Assembly (NCBI RefSeq): GCF_032062135.1
Contig: NC_092859.1
Span: 113,693,093-113,757,092 of the forward strand
Direction of reading: 5' to 3'
Source: Pyxicephalus adspersus
Taxonomy: Eukaryota; Chordata; Amphibia; Anura; Pyxicephalidae
Length of the DNA: 64,000 bases
Shown piece after piece: positions 12,804 through 24,708 of this stretch. The notes under the pieces were generated by a model. It did no database searches. It was not told the origin of the DNA and saw only the letters and a list, made by a program, of their open reading frames with translations. The number at the start of each line of letters is the position of its first letter. The first letter of the stretch is position 1. Position numbers and translations under genes: made by a program.

Positions 12804-13337
12804 TTGGTTTGTGTGCTGACAACAATCATGTTGAAGGGAAAAGAAAGCAGAGATGTGCTCATAGCTGTGCTGACTCTTTCCATTGTCCAAACACAAGCTG
12901 AGGGTGGGTCCAAGATGACGCAGACTTGGAAAAATTATGTTGGAAAATCTAAGGGAAGGAAGTAATGCACAGAGTTCTTTAGCAAAAAATGGTTTTGATA
13001 CTTTTAATTCTATTAGGTTTTATGAAGTTTCTGGCTTCCTCTACGTTGTATATAGTTCTATATTCTAAAGAGTAAACTTCACACCCATCTGAAAAAGACT
13101 TCTAAAGATTAGAACTGTGGACATGAAAATCTCCAGGGCGGTTGGGTCTTGTGGTTTCAAGTCAGGAATGTTCAGCTTTATGTACTTCCTTTTTCAGTTC
13201 TGGATATTGGTTTAGCCCAGATGCACTTTTTTATAAATACAGTGGGGAAGTCCCTTTAGGTCTTTGCTCATACTATCTATAAGAATATGCTTAATATTAT
13301 TACTTGTAATCTCTTAGAGCAGGAATTAATCATCATC

Positions 13338-13460
13338 AATATTATTATTACTTTATAGAGCGCCGACATATTACGCAATGCTTTACAAAGTCTATAGTCC
13401 TATCACTAACTGAGCCTTAGAGAGCCTTACAGTTTATTGTCCCTACTATAGTCATAAGTC
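13338..13460 (-). repeat. SINE fragment (3' tail)
   Basis: Matches the 3' half of the SINE at 3148-3457: agcgccgacatattacgcaa, tttacaaagtctatag and the ccctactatagtcata word. The tRNA-like head is absent. Confidence 0.65.
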
Positions 13461-14956
13461 GTTACCATGATTTATGTAATATGTCTATTATCCAAAATAT
13501 CTAGAGAATTAGCATACCTTCATGTATTTTAATTACATAGTTGCTTTTACTTTCTTGTAAAATGCATTTATAGTAACAACTGATTTCCCTTAAACAAGCT
13601 TAATTAAAAAAAGACAAACAAAACTAGAATACAATTGTACCCATCAGGACCATCCCGGTTTATTCTATTATTTGCTGAGGGCATAATAGAAAGAATCTGT
13701 CCACTAGAAAAAATGGTGCCACCATTCCTCATCACAAATTTTCACTGGGTTTTATAAGCAAAGCACATTTTCCAAATGAAAAATGCAATAAACTTATCTA
13801 CAGTAGGCAAAAAAGCCCAATGTTATTCAGCAGCAGTAATACAAGATGTCAGGTGCTGTGCCATCTAACATAGATGTCTGCATTATGGAGTGGCTGCACA
13901 GGAGTCACTTGACATCTATCATAAATATTGATATTTTAAGTACACATTTAGCTTTGTGCTCTAATTAAATGAAAAGCTATGTGTGCTATTAAAAGAAATT
14001 GGATGCTCATTTGCAAAAATAGGTAGTACTGACTTTTAAAGCTCACAATGCAATCAAAGAGCTGCAATGTGTAGCAGCCAATGGGTTCTTCAAATGGAGG
14101 CAATGTATGTTTTTGGATATAAAGAAATATTTTAATAGTAAGTAGATGGTCCTTTGCATGTATTGTGTTGTATATGACTCGGTTCTGCAGGATATTTCAG
14201 CTGCATGACAAATGAGTAGAATTTTAGTAACTGAGAAGTAGGAAATTAGTGACTTGTAAGCAAAATACTAATAGTCATGAGTTGAATCAGATTTGCATGT
14301 CATTGCAGCTGTTTTTTCACATGGGAATCCCCTAAAAAACAGAGACAGTTTCTCAATGAATCTCCAATTCAAATCATATTGAAAGTCTTGAATATTTCTG
14401 AACATACTTTTCAGTTGGGTAGAAACATGTGTTCTTCGTGTGCTCTTCTTATAGATTAGAAGCCTACTGTGCATCTGAAGATTACCAGCAAGAATTGGTA
14501 CTTCAACCTCTTCTGCTGTTGCATAATAGCTGCCATGTAAAGAAAATTATTGCCGGATGTGTCCACATAATTGTTTATGAGAAATACATCATTACAGTAT
14601 GTTAAACTGCAGTAATCAGTTCTCAACTTATAGGCATATGGCCTCTTAAAGTGCACAATATATCAAGGGGGCCACAGATGAAAAACATATAATAAGGGGG
14701 GCTTAGCATGTAATCCTGATGTTGACAATACATTGCAAAACAACACTCACCAACTGCAGAACAATCCCAAGCAAGTTGTAACCTAGATAAACATTTTTTT
14801 AGGTAATTGGTGCAATTTTCAAAAGGAATGAAGATTTATTTTCATGGCATTTACTACATTGTTGCTTTGTTAGAATCAAAGTCTAGTGATTATATAATTA
14901 ATGTAGGTTTGAAGCTACCTGGACATGTGAAAAAAGGCAACCTTTACTTATCAATT

Positions 14957-15297
14957 GTTATTATTATTATTCAGTTTATATAGTTTATTATTTCATTTCA
15001 TATATAGCGCCAACATATTATGCATCACTTTACAAAGTCCATAGTCATATCATTAGCTGTCCCTCAAAGGGGCTCACAATCTAATGTCCCTACCTCAGTA
15101 ATATGTCATTAACACAGTCTAAGGGCAATTTGGGGGGAAGCCAATTAACTTAACCACATACTTTTGGAATGGGGGAGGAAAACCACGCAAACACGGAGAG
15201 AGCCTGCAAACTCCATGCATACAGTGTCCTGGCCGAAATTTGAACTTGGGATCTAGCAAAGGCCAGAGTGCTAACCTCTATGCCACTGTGCTGCCAC
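14957..15297 (-). repeat. tRNA-derived SINE, near full length
   Basis: Same family and orientation as 3148-3457. Box A reads tggcatagagg on the minus strand (15275-15285). Box B is decayed. The 3' end is a TAA-rich tract and an internal duplication of the tail is visible near 14970-15010. Confidence 0.7.
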
Positions 15298-15860
15298 CTA
15301 TTGTTATACTCAAACTGAAAATGAACTCCAGGTAGCTATAAAAGACAAGCTTTAATGCAGTTTCTGTTCATTAAACAACTTTTTGTAAAAAAGAAGTAGT
15401 GTACCTGATTTTGACTTATCAGCCTCTTAACAGTACAGCAGACCTTAGAGTGCCAGAGGGAAAAGAAAAGGCATGCTAATAACGGGAACAGTTACAGACA
15501 GATTAGCTAATCAGTTTTCTACTTCTTCTATTACTGTCCATTCCTAGGCTGGGCTTGGGGGCAAGATCTGTGACTGTTATTTATTGTATCAGAGAAAACT
15601 CTGGTCCCTTGTCCTGCCAGATAGCGTTGTGCTTTGTGGCAGAATTGTGTATAAATGTTGCATGTATGTGTGATGTAAAATGCATGATGTAAATAACATA
15701 TATTTCATTTATAAGCCAAACATGTAAACACTACCAAAGACCAATAGCTAGTATTGTATAATGTGCTGTAATAACAATTTCATTAGAAGAATGAAAGACA
15801 AGATCTTGAATCCTACATTTAATGTTTACACATTTAGGATTGTCCTTGTTTTTTTCCTAG

Positions 15861-15937
15861 GACACAATAAGATGGTGAGGTTGTTCTGTATTGCTGCTGT
15901 CAAGGTTTTATAACCATCTGCAATTCAGCAAGTGGAG
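15861..15937 (+). promoter_or_regulatory. irf5: irf5 5' UTR segment with an upstream ORF
   Basis: A strong acceptor, tttttttcctag, ends at 15860, so the first coding exon probably begins at 15861 with 77 bases of leader. A 13-codon upstream ORF (ATG 15872, stop TAA 15911-15913) lies in this leader, out of frame with the main start. A second possible acceptor (attcag, about 15928) would remove it. Confidence 0.5.
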
Positions 15938-16111
15938 ATGAACTCACATCCACGACGCATCCGTCTTAAGCCATGGCTGGTAGCTCAGGTGGACAGTGGG
16001 AACTATCCAGGCTTACAGTGGGAAGATAGGGACCACAAGCTGTTCCGCATTCCATGGCGTCATGCAACACGTCACATACCAATGCAAGATGACGAGAACA
16101 CCATATTTAAG
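15938..16111 (+). CDS. irf5: irf5 coding exon 1
   Basis: Residues 1-58: start, import signal and the first three DNA-binding tryptophans. Ends in phase 0 at ttt aag|gtgggc. Confidence 0.95.
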
Positions 16112-19100
16112 GTGGGCAAAAGGTTGTACAACATGGTCCTGTATGCAGCTTTTTCTCTGTTCTTGTTACACCCCATTTTAGTACTGTAGAAGCTGTACTA
16201 CCAGCTGGCAAATCTGGAGCATTGCTGACTTGTCCCTTCCTCCATTTTTTCCCAGCTCACTGATGAAATAATTAATTTGACATTTTTTGACCTTATACAT
16301 CCCATTTGTGAGATTCCACCTAACTTCCAATTCCCTAAACACAACTAGAAGTGAAATGAAAAACAGGTAGGTAAGTTCCCCCTTAGACAAAAGTCACTTG
16401 AATTGAAGATTATGTTCTGGTGACAAATATAATTTAGGATTTCTACTCCTTTTTAATCTGCCAGTGGTCACCAGCACAAATAGAAGGGAGAGTCTCTCAA
16501 GCTGAGTTACAGGGAATAAGTAAAAAAACCTGACAAAGGTTCTAGATTTTCTATTCAAACTAAAACAAAAAACACTTTCCGCATTCTCCTATCATTTTTT
16601 TTAAATAGTGTACAATGCCTATGATACATTCTCTAGTGAGCACTACATTCCCCTTTGTGGCATCTCTTGGATGCCAAACGTAGAGCAGGGTACCAGAATG
16701 CTATGCCATGATAAAACCTGCCTGATCACAATTTTCTTCATAATGCATGTGAAACTTGTGCACATTATGGTCATAAGTCCGTGCTGCAATGAATGAACTC
16801 TCATGTGCCTGTGCAGGGGTAACAACATTTAACCTGAGCCAATCAAGGCTGGGGAGGTGAGTTTAGTTCCATTTTAAGGAAAGAAAAAGATCTTTCAATA
16901 AGTAAATTGTTTCCTACTGGATGTAATCACTTGGTGATATAGGGGTGCCATGTTACATAAAGGCTACAGGGGTCACCGGGTCGCTTTTCTTGAAAAATAT
17001 AAACAATGAACAGATTTTCTAACTATTTTTTCAGGCCTGGGCCAAGGAAACTGGAAAATTCCAAGAAGGACTGGATGAACCTGACCCTGCAAAGTGGAAG
17101 GCAAATTTGCGCTGTGCTCTGAATAAGAGCCGGGAGTTTAAATTGTTATATGATGGCACTAAGGAAACCCCCATGAAGCCATTTAAGATTTACCAGCTAT
17201 GTGATCTTCCGGGACAAAATGAAGGTAAAGAACAAAAAATAATAAAAATGGAATGAAAATCAGTTAAGCTAAGTACACATGTCAAAATTCTGTCATTAGA
17301 AATGATCTTCCATTACCGTTTGTAAGGACGTTAGAATGAATGAGCACTGTACACAGAGTACTGTTTAGTTCTATGGGAAGGATGAGCTGGGGAAGCTGCT
17401 GTGTTCTCCCTTTAGAAAAGAATAGTGGTTGTCACAATTGGTCCAAAGTTGAACCACAATGTTTGTCCCATTGGACAATTATCTAGCATGTGTACATAGT
17501 TTTATATATATTTACAAGGGAATTTTTAGCTCCATGAAATATAGGATCAATGTTATACAGTATAATCATAGTACTCATAAGAGTTGCAACTAAATATAAT
17601 TTAAACAGAAAAGTAAAGAGAGTAAGTGCTGTCAGCTTCAACATGATATTTCTATTATTAGAGACAAGAAATTGTCAGAAGAGGTGACTGCTTCATGTTC
17701 ATATTGTAGAATGATCAGAACAGTGATGTGAATATTTGGCAAACACATGGGTTTTATTTTGGCATCATATGGCAAATATTTGTGCCATAGATTGTTTTGT
17801 AACCTGACTATATTATACTATATATTACTATATATTATATATATTATATATTATATATTATATATATTATATATATATTAGTATATATATTATATACTAT
17901 ATATTATAATATATACTATATTGGTTGGATCGTAAAAAAATATTATATAATGTCTATGAACACTTCTGCAGTAGGAAGAAGATGATTTATAGTGAAAACT
18001 TTAACAGAACTTTATTCTTTTCATTATTCATATGGTTTATGCGTGTATTATCAATAAATTGTGCATTTTTTAAGTCTATTTATTATGTGTATATTATATT
18101 TTCTCAGCAATTGTACAATCTGCATATCTGTAATTCTTTCTAATCCTTTACCCGGTTCTTAACATATACAGCTCTTTGTATTTTGGATAGCTTTTTTTTA
18201 TCTTTGATGTTTTTTTTTTCACTATTTGCTTTGTTACATCACCTTTCAGTGCCCTTAAATATTCCTCCTTTGTTCTTGTTTTAGAGGTTCTCCTCCCATA
18301 TATTCATATGTGTAGAGTAAAATATCCTTTTTATTTAAAATAATACTGAATGATACTGACTGCCCAAAGTTTCAATAATAATCTCATAAATAGTCATAAA
18401 TACTGTACAAGTGCTGACCTATAATATGATGTATAAAGTACAATGTCCAGGTTGTATATTGTCAGAAGCTTTATTCTTATCAGTGCTTCTGCACTTGTGT
18501 TTCAGATTCTTTACCTGTGGAAGCCTTTCCTGATGAACCTATAAGTGACGATGAGAAAGATGTAAGTGCCTTTGTCGATGCTTTCTGGGTAATACTAACA
18601 GTAGATGCTGAACAACTGCGTGCAAGGAAGCCAGACCTCAAAACCAACTGACTGTATGTTAATTTAATGTATACAACTGACTATATTGGTGCCACATATG
18701 GTTGGTGCTACATATGGTTATCTGGATCAGTTGTTGACCAAATTACCAAAGCTCACTAATACATCATTACATTTTTTATTTTTTTTTTAAGCAGTGTAAG
18801 TACATTTGAATACATGAATTTGATCTGGCACTCTTGCAGGACCTGTACAGCAGATGTTTAAGTAGTTTAAATACCATGCTGAGTTACCGACAGATGATCA
18901 GATGACAGAACTTCACAAACTACAAACTTGTGAATCATCAGTGACAATGCTAATAGCCCCCCCCCCCCCTCATGTTATAGTGCAAGCAGGCAGAGTCTAC
19001 AGAGTGACAACACTTTATATTCAGAAACCGTAAAGCGCATATGCCACACTATCACAAAAAGCTGTATTAACTGGACTTCACTGGAAGGTTCAACTTATCA

Positions 19101-22100
19101 GGGTTGCTAATAGAAAATTGTCAGGGTTGTGCAGGGAGTCCAGGGCTAGGTACACACGTGCAATAGTTCTCGTCTGATAATCGGCTCATGGCTGATACCG
19201 GACGAGATTCTTGGGTGTGTACAGCTCTCTTTGTCAATCGTCCGATCAGATCAAAGTGAGCTGGAGCTGCCGAATAATATTTTAAAATATTTATTATTGT
19301 ATTGTAAAAGAATTCTGAAGTAGGCCCTGCTGATATTATTTAATGAACATTATTGTGATTTCAACACCAATGATTTGGGGGTTATTAAGAATACTAATAA
19401 TATGGTATCTGTATATCTTGACAGATTAACAATCTATTTCCAATGCTTGACATTCAAGGTGAGTATATTCTCTCTCTCTCTCGATCTCTCTCTCTCTCTC
19501 GATCTCTCTCTCTCTCGATCTCTGTCTCTCTCGATCTCTCTCTCGATTCTTCAACATATATTTTGTGCAACTTTGTTTTTCAGATCCAGTTCCTGCTTAT
19601 ATGTGGCCAAAGGCTGAACCTGTATTTAGTCCTTGTGCAAATCTTTTACCGCACAGCCTTGCACCAACAGATCCTGTAGGTACCTCCGCAACTCCTGGAG
19701 CATACACTGGTGTGGAGCTGTCACCCCAAGGCTTGGTACCACAACCTGTAGTAATGCCTCATCCAGAGTTGGTTCCTCCATCACACCTGGAACCCACACA
19801 AAATGCAGCACTTCCAATACCGGTGATGCCTGTACCCATTGAGCAGGGTATTCCAGAATTACTCATTAGTCCACAGATGCTGCCATGTAAGTACAACAGA
19901 AGTCAATGTATATTGACACTTCATGAAGCTACAATTGCACTTAAAGCATGCTACAGTCATTTGATTATATTGTTTGAAAAGCCACTTGTCATGTCATAAA
20001 TGCTTCAGGGATAGTTTGTCCTACATCCTCTTATCAGTAATTGAAAATCAACTTTTTAACATATTTGTGGGTGAACCATGTATACTATAACTATGTATAA
20101 AGAAACAACATGCCTACTGCCACTTTATATCAAGTTGGCAATGAAACGAAAAACCGGTTGATCCTGCCATAATGTCAAGGTACTTGAAAAGTTCTGTTCA
20201 CTAAACTTAAATTTCAAAAAATTTAATTTACCGACACAATTCTCTTTTGTAAAGAACACATTCTCAAAACCTTTATTATAAGAAGAGAAGGTATTCGATA
20301 CAGAGCAGTGGTTAAATATTGTCACCCCAGGACCAGACCACTCTTCTTGACTAGTTCATTAGGTAAAATAAAAAAAATGCCTAAATAAAATAACTAATGC
20401 AACCACCACATCTAAGGAATGGTAAACTGCAATATTGCATGTTTTCCCTGAGGTTAGATACTTTGTAAGGAACTCTTGCATAGCACTGCCTGAGAGTTAG
20501 ACAGTCAAGCAGTTGAACATAAACTTTTGTGCACTTCTTATATGACTTTGTTCCTGCAGTATTTCTTCCATTCTTAGGTTGTTACTCATCATCTTTCACA
20601 TAGGACATCTAACCTAAAAGAAACCCAAAGAATGTGACAAATGCTTCACTTGCTAAAAATATTTATTGTATTGCCATAAAATTAACCAATATGGATTGTA
20701 TTTTTTTTTAATATTATTTTTCTCACTGTCTTTACTATTATTGCAGTGACGGACCTGGAAATAAAGTTTCTGTATAGAGGGAAGCAAGTCGGAATGATGA
20801 CGGTTAGTAACCCCCATGGCTGCCGCCTCTTCTACAGTAACATTGAGCCAACACCGGAACAAGTTGAGCTGTTTGGCCCAACTACACTGGAACAAGTTCG
20901 ATTTCCAGGAACAAATGAGATTAGTAATGAGAAACAGAAGTTCTACACTAACCACCTTCTGGATGTGATGGATAGGGGGCTGATCCTCACCCTACAAGGC
21001 CAGGATATATATGCCATTCGCTTGTGTCAGTGCAAAGTCTTCTGGTCTGGGCCATGTGCCCCTAATGTACGTGGACCCAATCCTATAGAACGAGAGAAAA
21101 GAATCAAACTTTTCAGCCTTGAGACCTTCTTGAATGGTGAGTTTTGGAACTTAAGCTGTTGTAATCACATTACTAATTCCACGTACAGTTCCATATATGT
21201 TGGGGTTTATAGATTCAGTCATGGTTAAAATGTTTAGTGCCCCTCAACATTTCCCCCAAAGAATCTGAATATGCCCTGCAGTAGGTTGAAACTGACCAGA
21301 AAATATACCCACTATTCTTTAATCTTTAATTAGTCCAAAATACAAACACTTTACTACAGGAATGTTGGAAATTTTCACCTAATATATTGAGTGTATATCG
21401 ATTTGAATTATCCAGTGATGCAAAAAGAAATTTGCATTACTGGATTTACATGACTAAAAATTTACATGACTAGATAATAGAAGTGAATATTTGCTTAATT
21501 TATTAGTGAAGATTAGTAAATGATTCTCACCGCTTTTTCTTTATAACTTGTAAAAAGTAAAATAAATGTAAATAACATAAATATTGGTTCCTCTAATGGG
21601 ATATTACATAGCACTCAAGCCCTTACTGTAACCTAGAATTATTTTCTCCACTGGCACTCCCTTTTCTTTTTGGTCTTTGGGATTCAGGTAAGAAATTGCA
21701 GGTAACCACTTAAAAAAAAGTTAATTGTTTACCATTCTTGGGTTCTCTTAGATGTATGTTTTACGTCCTTACGTCCATTACGTCACATATGACCTGTGAC
21801 TTAGATGCTCCCAAATGCATCCATAAGGCAGCAAAACAATCTCATGAGATCATGAAGCACCCACCATAATCCTCAGTTGTGGTGTTTTTGTTGGTTTTTC
21901 CTTGTGCACAATGCTGCTGTGAAAAAAAAGATTCTTCCAAAAGGACTGAGGCTAAATTTAAATGTGGGGACTTCTTGGGTCTTCGGTGATGGATGTTACC
22001 ATTTCATACTATTATACCTTGATTTTTGTCTCCATCATTTAGATTATCCTTCTGGTCCATTTTACTCTTGCCACATTGGGAGTTGGCTAAGATCCCTTTA

Positions 22101-24708
22101 ACCTTTAGTGTCTTAAATAATATTTTCTCTCAGAAAACTTTGTACTTTCTCTTCTCTTCTGTTGTCCATATTTACTGTACTGCACCGTACCACAAGTACT
22201 TTTCTTCATTTAAATAGGATGAGTAACTGATTATTATAAGACACACAATTTCTTAAATATATTTACATTATTTTGCAAGATGATGATGAAGATGTAATTT
22301 ATTTTTGTATGTTTCAACTCATTTCTGAGCACATTGTGAATTAATTAAAGGGTTACCAGTAATTTGGCTATGACTGTGTAACTAAAAATGATGGCTTGGT
22401 TCTGATTCATCTCTTTTTTAAATTAGATGCTGGCAGCTCAATCACTGAGGTTGTGCTGTGCTTTGTTGCCATGCACCTAATATATATATCTGTTTGATGT
22501 GGTTTGCTAGCAGAATTACTACCAGTTTGTAGGACAGAACCTGGACTTGCAGCACTGATACCCAGACAAAAGTGTGAATCACTCCTTTGTAATTAAAAAT
22601 ATTAGTAATTGCCAAACCTTGAGTAAGCAAAATAGACATGCAAAAGCATGTTGTAGCTTGGTAGGTGAACACCTGTTCAGGAATGTTAATGCATTATTAT
22701 CTTTAATCTAAGAATAAAATGAATGTTGTTTTTAGTAAACCTGCTTTGAGGACGTCTTAGTCACAGCGGGATTATTTATACTGGTAGTTTATAGTGTACT
22801 ATAGATTCTTTTGTTGATTTAGTTCTGGTTTCAATGAAAAGAATACAGTTTGGCTGTAACTTTCAGTGTATAGATTGAAGGTTAAGTACATCCAAAATTA
22901 ATGTTTCCCCTATATGTGAAGCCTGGGGGTGTAAGGCTGAGTGTATTGCTTTTTGGGAATTCCAGCTAATCTCTGCACCACATCTTTAAAAAAAAAAAAA
23001 AGAAATACCGGTAGTTCACTTCTCTTTTGTTTGTACATTTTGCTGTTACCAGCAAATTTATTTAAATGACTGCCTTAACGCAGCTCACAAACAAGTGAAA
23101 AAAACGCTCACTAATGTACCAGTATGCCACATTGTGAATAGGACTGCTAGTGATTTCAATTCTGCAGTTGGATTCTCTATATTATCAACCCACCAAGCAA
23201 AGTGTAATGGCCTGGAATGGCTTTAGTAGGTCTGCAGGTCTAAAATCCCAAGCAGAGATCTCACCACTGGAAAACCTGTTGTATAAACAAAGCCATTAGG
23301 TCAGTGTTTCTCAACCAGGGTTCTGTGAAACCCAAGGGTTCCTCCAGAAGTTGCTAGGGGTCCCTTGATCAATGAGCAGTTTTGTGCCTCTCCAGTCAGT
23401 TTGAGTGACACCAGTGATCTTTTTGGCTACCTTAAGGGTGACATTGTTCCAATTGGCCAACAATATAAGAGGCATTCTTCCCCCTGACCACCAAGCTAAT
23501 ATACTGGTAAGCTGTGGTTATAGTATTTAAAAACAGGTTCTCCAAAGACCTTAAAGGTTTTTCAAGAGTGTCCTCGTGTTAAAAATGCAGAGACTGCCTT
23601 AGGTGATATAATGCACCTAATTCTGTCATAATGGATAAGTGCCATGAAGTTCTGTTGGTATTCTGCTTTAGATTTTACTCCTTTTTTTTTCTTGGTTGTG
23701 GTTAATGTGTGTACGGGGGTTATCATAGCACTATTGCCTTTATATTTTCAGAGCTCATTGCTTGTCAGAAAGGTCAAACAAATGTATTGCCTTCATACGA
23801 GATATTCTTCTGTTTTGGTGAGGAATGGCCAGACCAGAAACCAAAGGAGAAAAAACTCATCACTGTACAGGTAATTAGAATGCTAGAAGATGTAAATTGA
23901 CCCCTTCATAGCAGAGGTCATTATGGCCTTGATGCCCACGCCAAATTAAAAACAATCCGCATTGGTGTGCATCAATTATTCCAGGTACAGAAAGTATTTT
24001 TCAGAATTCAGGGTGAAGAAAATCTATTAATGATCTGAGACGCTGAAAACTATATAGTGTAAAAAAATCTTATACAATGACAGCAATGTGCAGCAACAAG
24101 GCACAGAATAGTCATACTGCACCAACAAGGTCTCTGTTGTGTAGAAATGATATTTAGGTTTGGTGTTTGCAGATTTGTTGTCCATGCTCTCCATCAAAAG
24201 ACCATAGAATACAGAGGCAGCAGAGAATATGGGGCAAAGGAATGTAGACAATTGTTGGACCCTATGATAGGAGAGGAGGATAAGGGATAGTTAGATGAAA
24301 GTACACTTCTCCTTTAAGGGCCATGCTTTTACCATTCACATATGAAGAATAATGAAATCATTAACTGATCTAAAAAGCCATGTACACTGGACGTTTTTGT
24401 TGTGTACATGTAATTTTGTTGCTAATTTTTTTTTTTTTTTTTTTTTTTTGTAATTCTAGGTGATTCCTGTGGCTGCCCGCTTGCTTTCTGAAATCTTTTC
24501 AGGGGAACTGTCCTGGTCTGCAGATAGCATAAAACTCCAGATATCACATCCAGACCTAAAGGATAAAATGGTGGAACAATTTAAAGAACTTCATCAGCTA
24601 TGGCAGAGCCAGCAGGCCCAAGCACTTGCACCACAAGGAGCAGGAACCAATCCAGTGGTTGATGTGGCATCTGGTCCCTGGCCTATGCAAACTGAAAGCA
24701 TGCAATAA
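15938..24708 (+). CDS. irf5: Interferon regulatory factor 5 (8 coding exons)
   Basis: Transcription factor that is phosphorylated downstream of Toll-like receptors, dimerises, enters the nucleus and switches on inflammatory cytokine and type I interferon genes. Exons: 15938-16111, 17035-17224, 18506-18561, 19425-19458, 19584-19886, 20747-21136, 23752-23870, 24460-24708. All have GT..AG borders and join in frame to 1515 bases, 504 residues, close to human IRF5 (about 500). Residues 1-120 are the DNA-binding domain with the five-tryptophan signature (W13, W28, W40, W60, W79) and the recognition helix RCALNKS (84-90). A basic PRRIRLK (5-11) matches the known N-terminal import signal. Residues 141-151 are the likely export signal. 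About 152-250 is a Pro-rich linker. From 253 comes the IRF association domain, then a C-terminal serine cluster (436-451). The start is the ATG at 15938; the GTG six bases upstream is not needed. Identity to IRF5 rather than IRF6 rests on the export-signal region, the ISPQMLP junction and the PWPM C terminus. Confidence 0.97.
17035..17224 (+). CDS. irf5: irf5 coding exon 2
   Basis: Residues 59-122: tryptophans W60 and W79 and the DNA recognition helix. Acceptor tttttcag, donor gtaaag, ends in phase 1. Confidence 0.96.
17265..17502. mobile_element. Miniature transposon in irf5 intron 2
   Basis: Ends are inverted copies: gctaagtacacatg on the left and catgtgtacatagt on the right, about 235 bases apart, with no coding content. 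A related 'ctaggtacacacg' end occurs at 19141. Confidence 0.5.
17809..17921. repeat. TA-rich low-complexity tract
   Basis: Over 100 bases of irregular tata/tatta repeats in irf5 intron 2. Confidence 0.9.
18506..18561 (+). CDS. irf5: irf5 coding exon 3
   Basis: 56 bases, residues 122-140: an acidic stretch ([12 protein letters not shown]), comparable to the acidic region after the DNA-binding domain in mammalian IRF5. Acceptor tttcag, donor gtaagt. Confidence 0.9.
19139..19275. repeat. Probable miniature-transposon fragment
   Basis: Begins agggctaggtacacacg, a terminal word shared in part with the element at 17265-17502. No matching right end is seen. Lies in irf5 intron 3. Confidence 0.35.
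19425..19458 (+). CDS. irf5: irf5 coding exon 4 (34-base micro-exon)
   Basis: Encodes [11 protein letters not shown] (141-151). Its hydrophobic spacing lines up with the known export signal of human IRF5 (LQRMLPSLSL). Acceptor cttgacag, donor gtgagt. Phases 0 in and 1 out fit both neighbours. Confidence 0.85.
19469..19547 (+). repeat. Interrupted CT microsatellite
   Basis: (CT)n broken at intervals by 'tcga'. It starts only about 10 bases after the micro-exon donor and extends toward the next acceptor. Confidence 0.95.
19584..19886 (+). CDS. irf5: irf5 coding exon 5
   Basis: Residues 152-253: proline-rich, presumably disordered linker ending [10 protein letters not shown], which matches the human junction into the association domain. 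Donor gtaagt, phase 1. Confidence 0.95.
20747..21136 (+). CDS. irf5: irf5 coding exon 6
   Basis: Residues 253-383: the main part of the IRF association domain (MH2-like fold), including [21 protein letters not shown] and [12 protein letters not shown]. Acceptor attgcag, donor gtgagt. Confidence 0.97.
23302..23596 (+). mobile_element. Non-autonomous hAT element with target duplication
   Basis: Starts with the hAT-type end cagtgtttctcaacc and ends in ...actg. It is flanked by 8-base direct repeats cattaggt (23294-23301) and ccttaggt (23597-23604), one mismatch. Eight bases is the hAT signature. About 295 bases, no transposase. Lies in irf5 intron 6. Confidence 0.8.
23752..23870 (+). CDS. irf5: irf5 coding exon 7
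   Basis: Residues 383-422: end of the association-domain core ([19 protein letters not shown]). Acceptor ttttcag, donor gtaatt, phase 0. Confidence 0.96.
24426..24449 (+). repeat. T24 homopolymer at the last irf5 acceptor
   Basis: Twenty-four T directly upstream of gtaattctag, the acceptor of the last coding exon. It acts as the polypyrimidine tract. Confidence 0.95.
24460..24708 (+). CDS. irf5: irf5 coding exon 8 and stop
   Basis: Residues 423-504 then TAA. Contains the regulatory serines S436, S440, S442, S445 and S451. S451 lies in the L-x-I-S context corresponding to the IKK-beta site of human IRF5. Ends [10 protein letters not shown]. Confidence 0.97.
   Translation: MIPVAARLLSEIFSGELSWSADSIKLQISHPDLKDKMVEQFKELHQLWQSQQAQALAPQGAGTNPVVDVASGPWPMQTESMQ

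Larger units (their letters stand above)
9398..15860. other. Intergenic / possible irf5 5' region, no exon recognised
   Basis: No coding exon was found. Contents are AT-rich tracts (about 9530-9600), an A14-T13 hairpin, a fold-back element and two SINE copies, listed separately. One or more irf5 leader exons may lie here or further upstream but cannot be identified from sequence alone. Confidence 0.4.

Noticed and set aside
15932..15937. GTG upstream of the irf5 ATG as start
   Set aside because: The ATG at 15938 gives a normal IRF5 N terminus; GTG starts are not expected in a vertebrate gene of this type.
17809..17921. Possible origin or regulatory AT element
   Set aside because: Plain low-complexity TA sequence with no other structure.
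19375..19679. Plus-strand Ser/Leu-rich frames over the CT tract
   Set aside because: Microsatellite translation. Only the parts 19425-19458 and 19584-19886 are real irf5 exons, in a different joined frame.
22955..22966. NF-kB-like gggaattcc in irf5 intron 6
   Set aside because: A single short motif with no conserved context; expected by chance in 64 kb.
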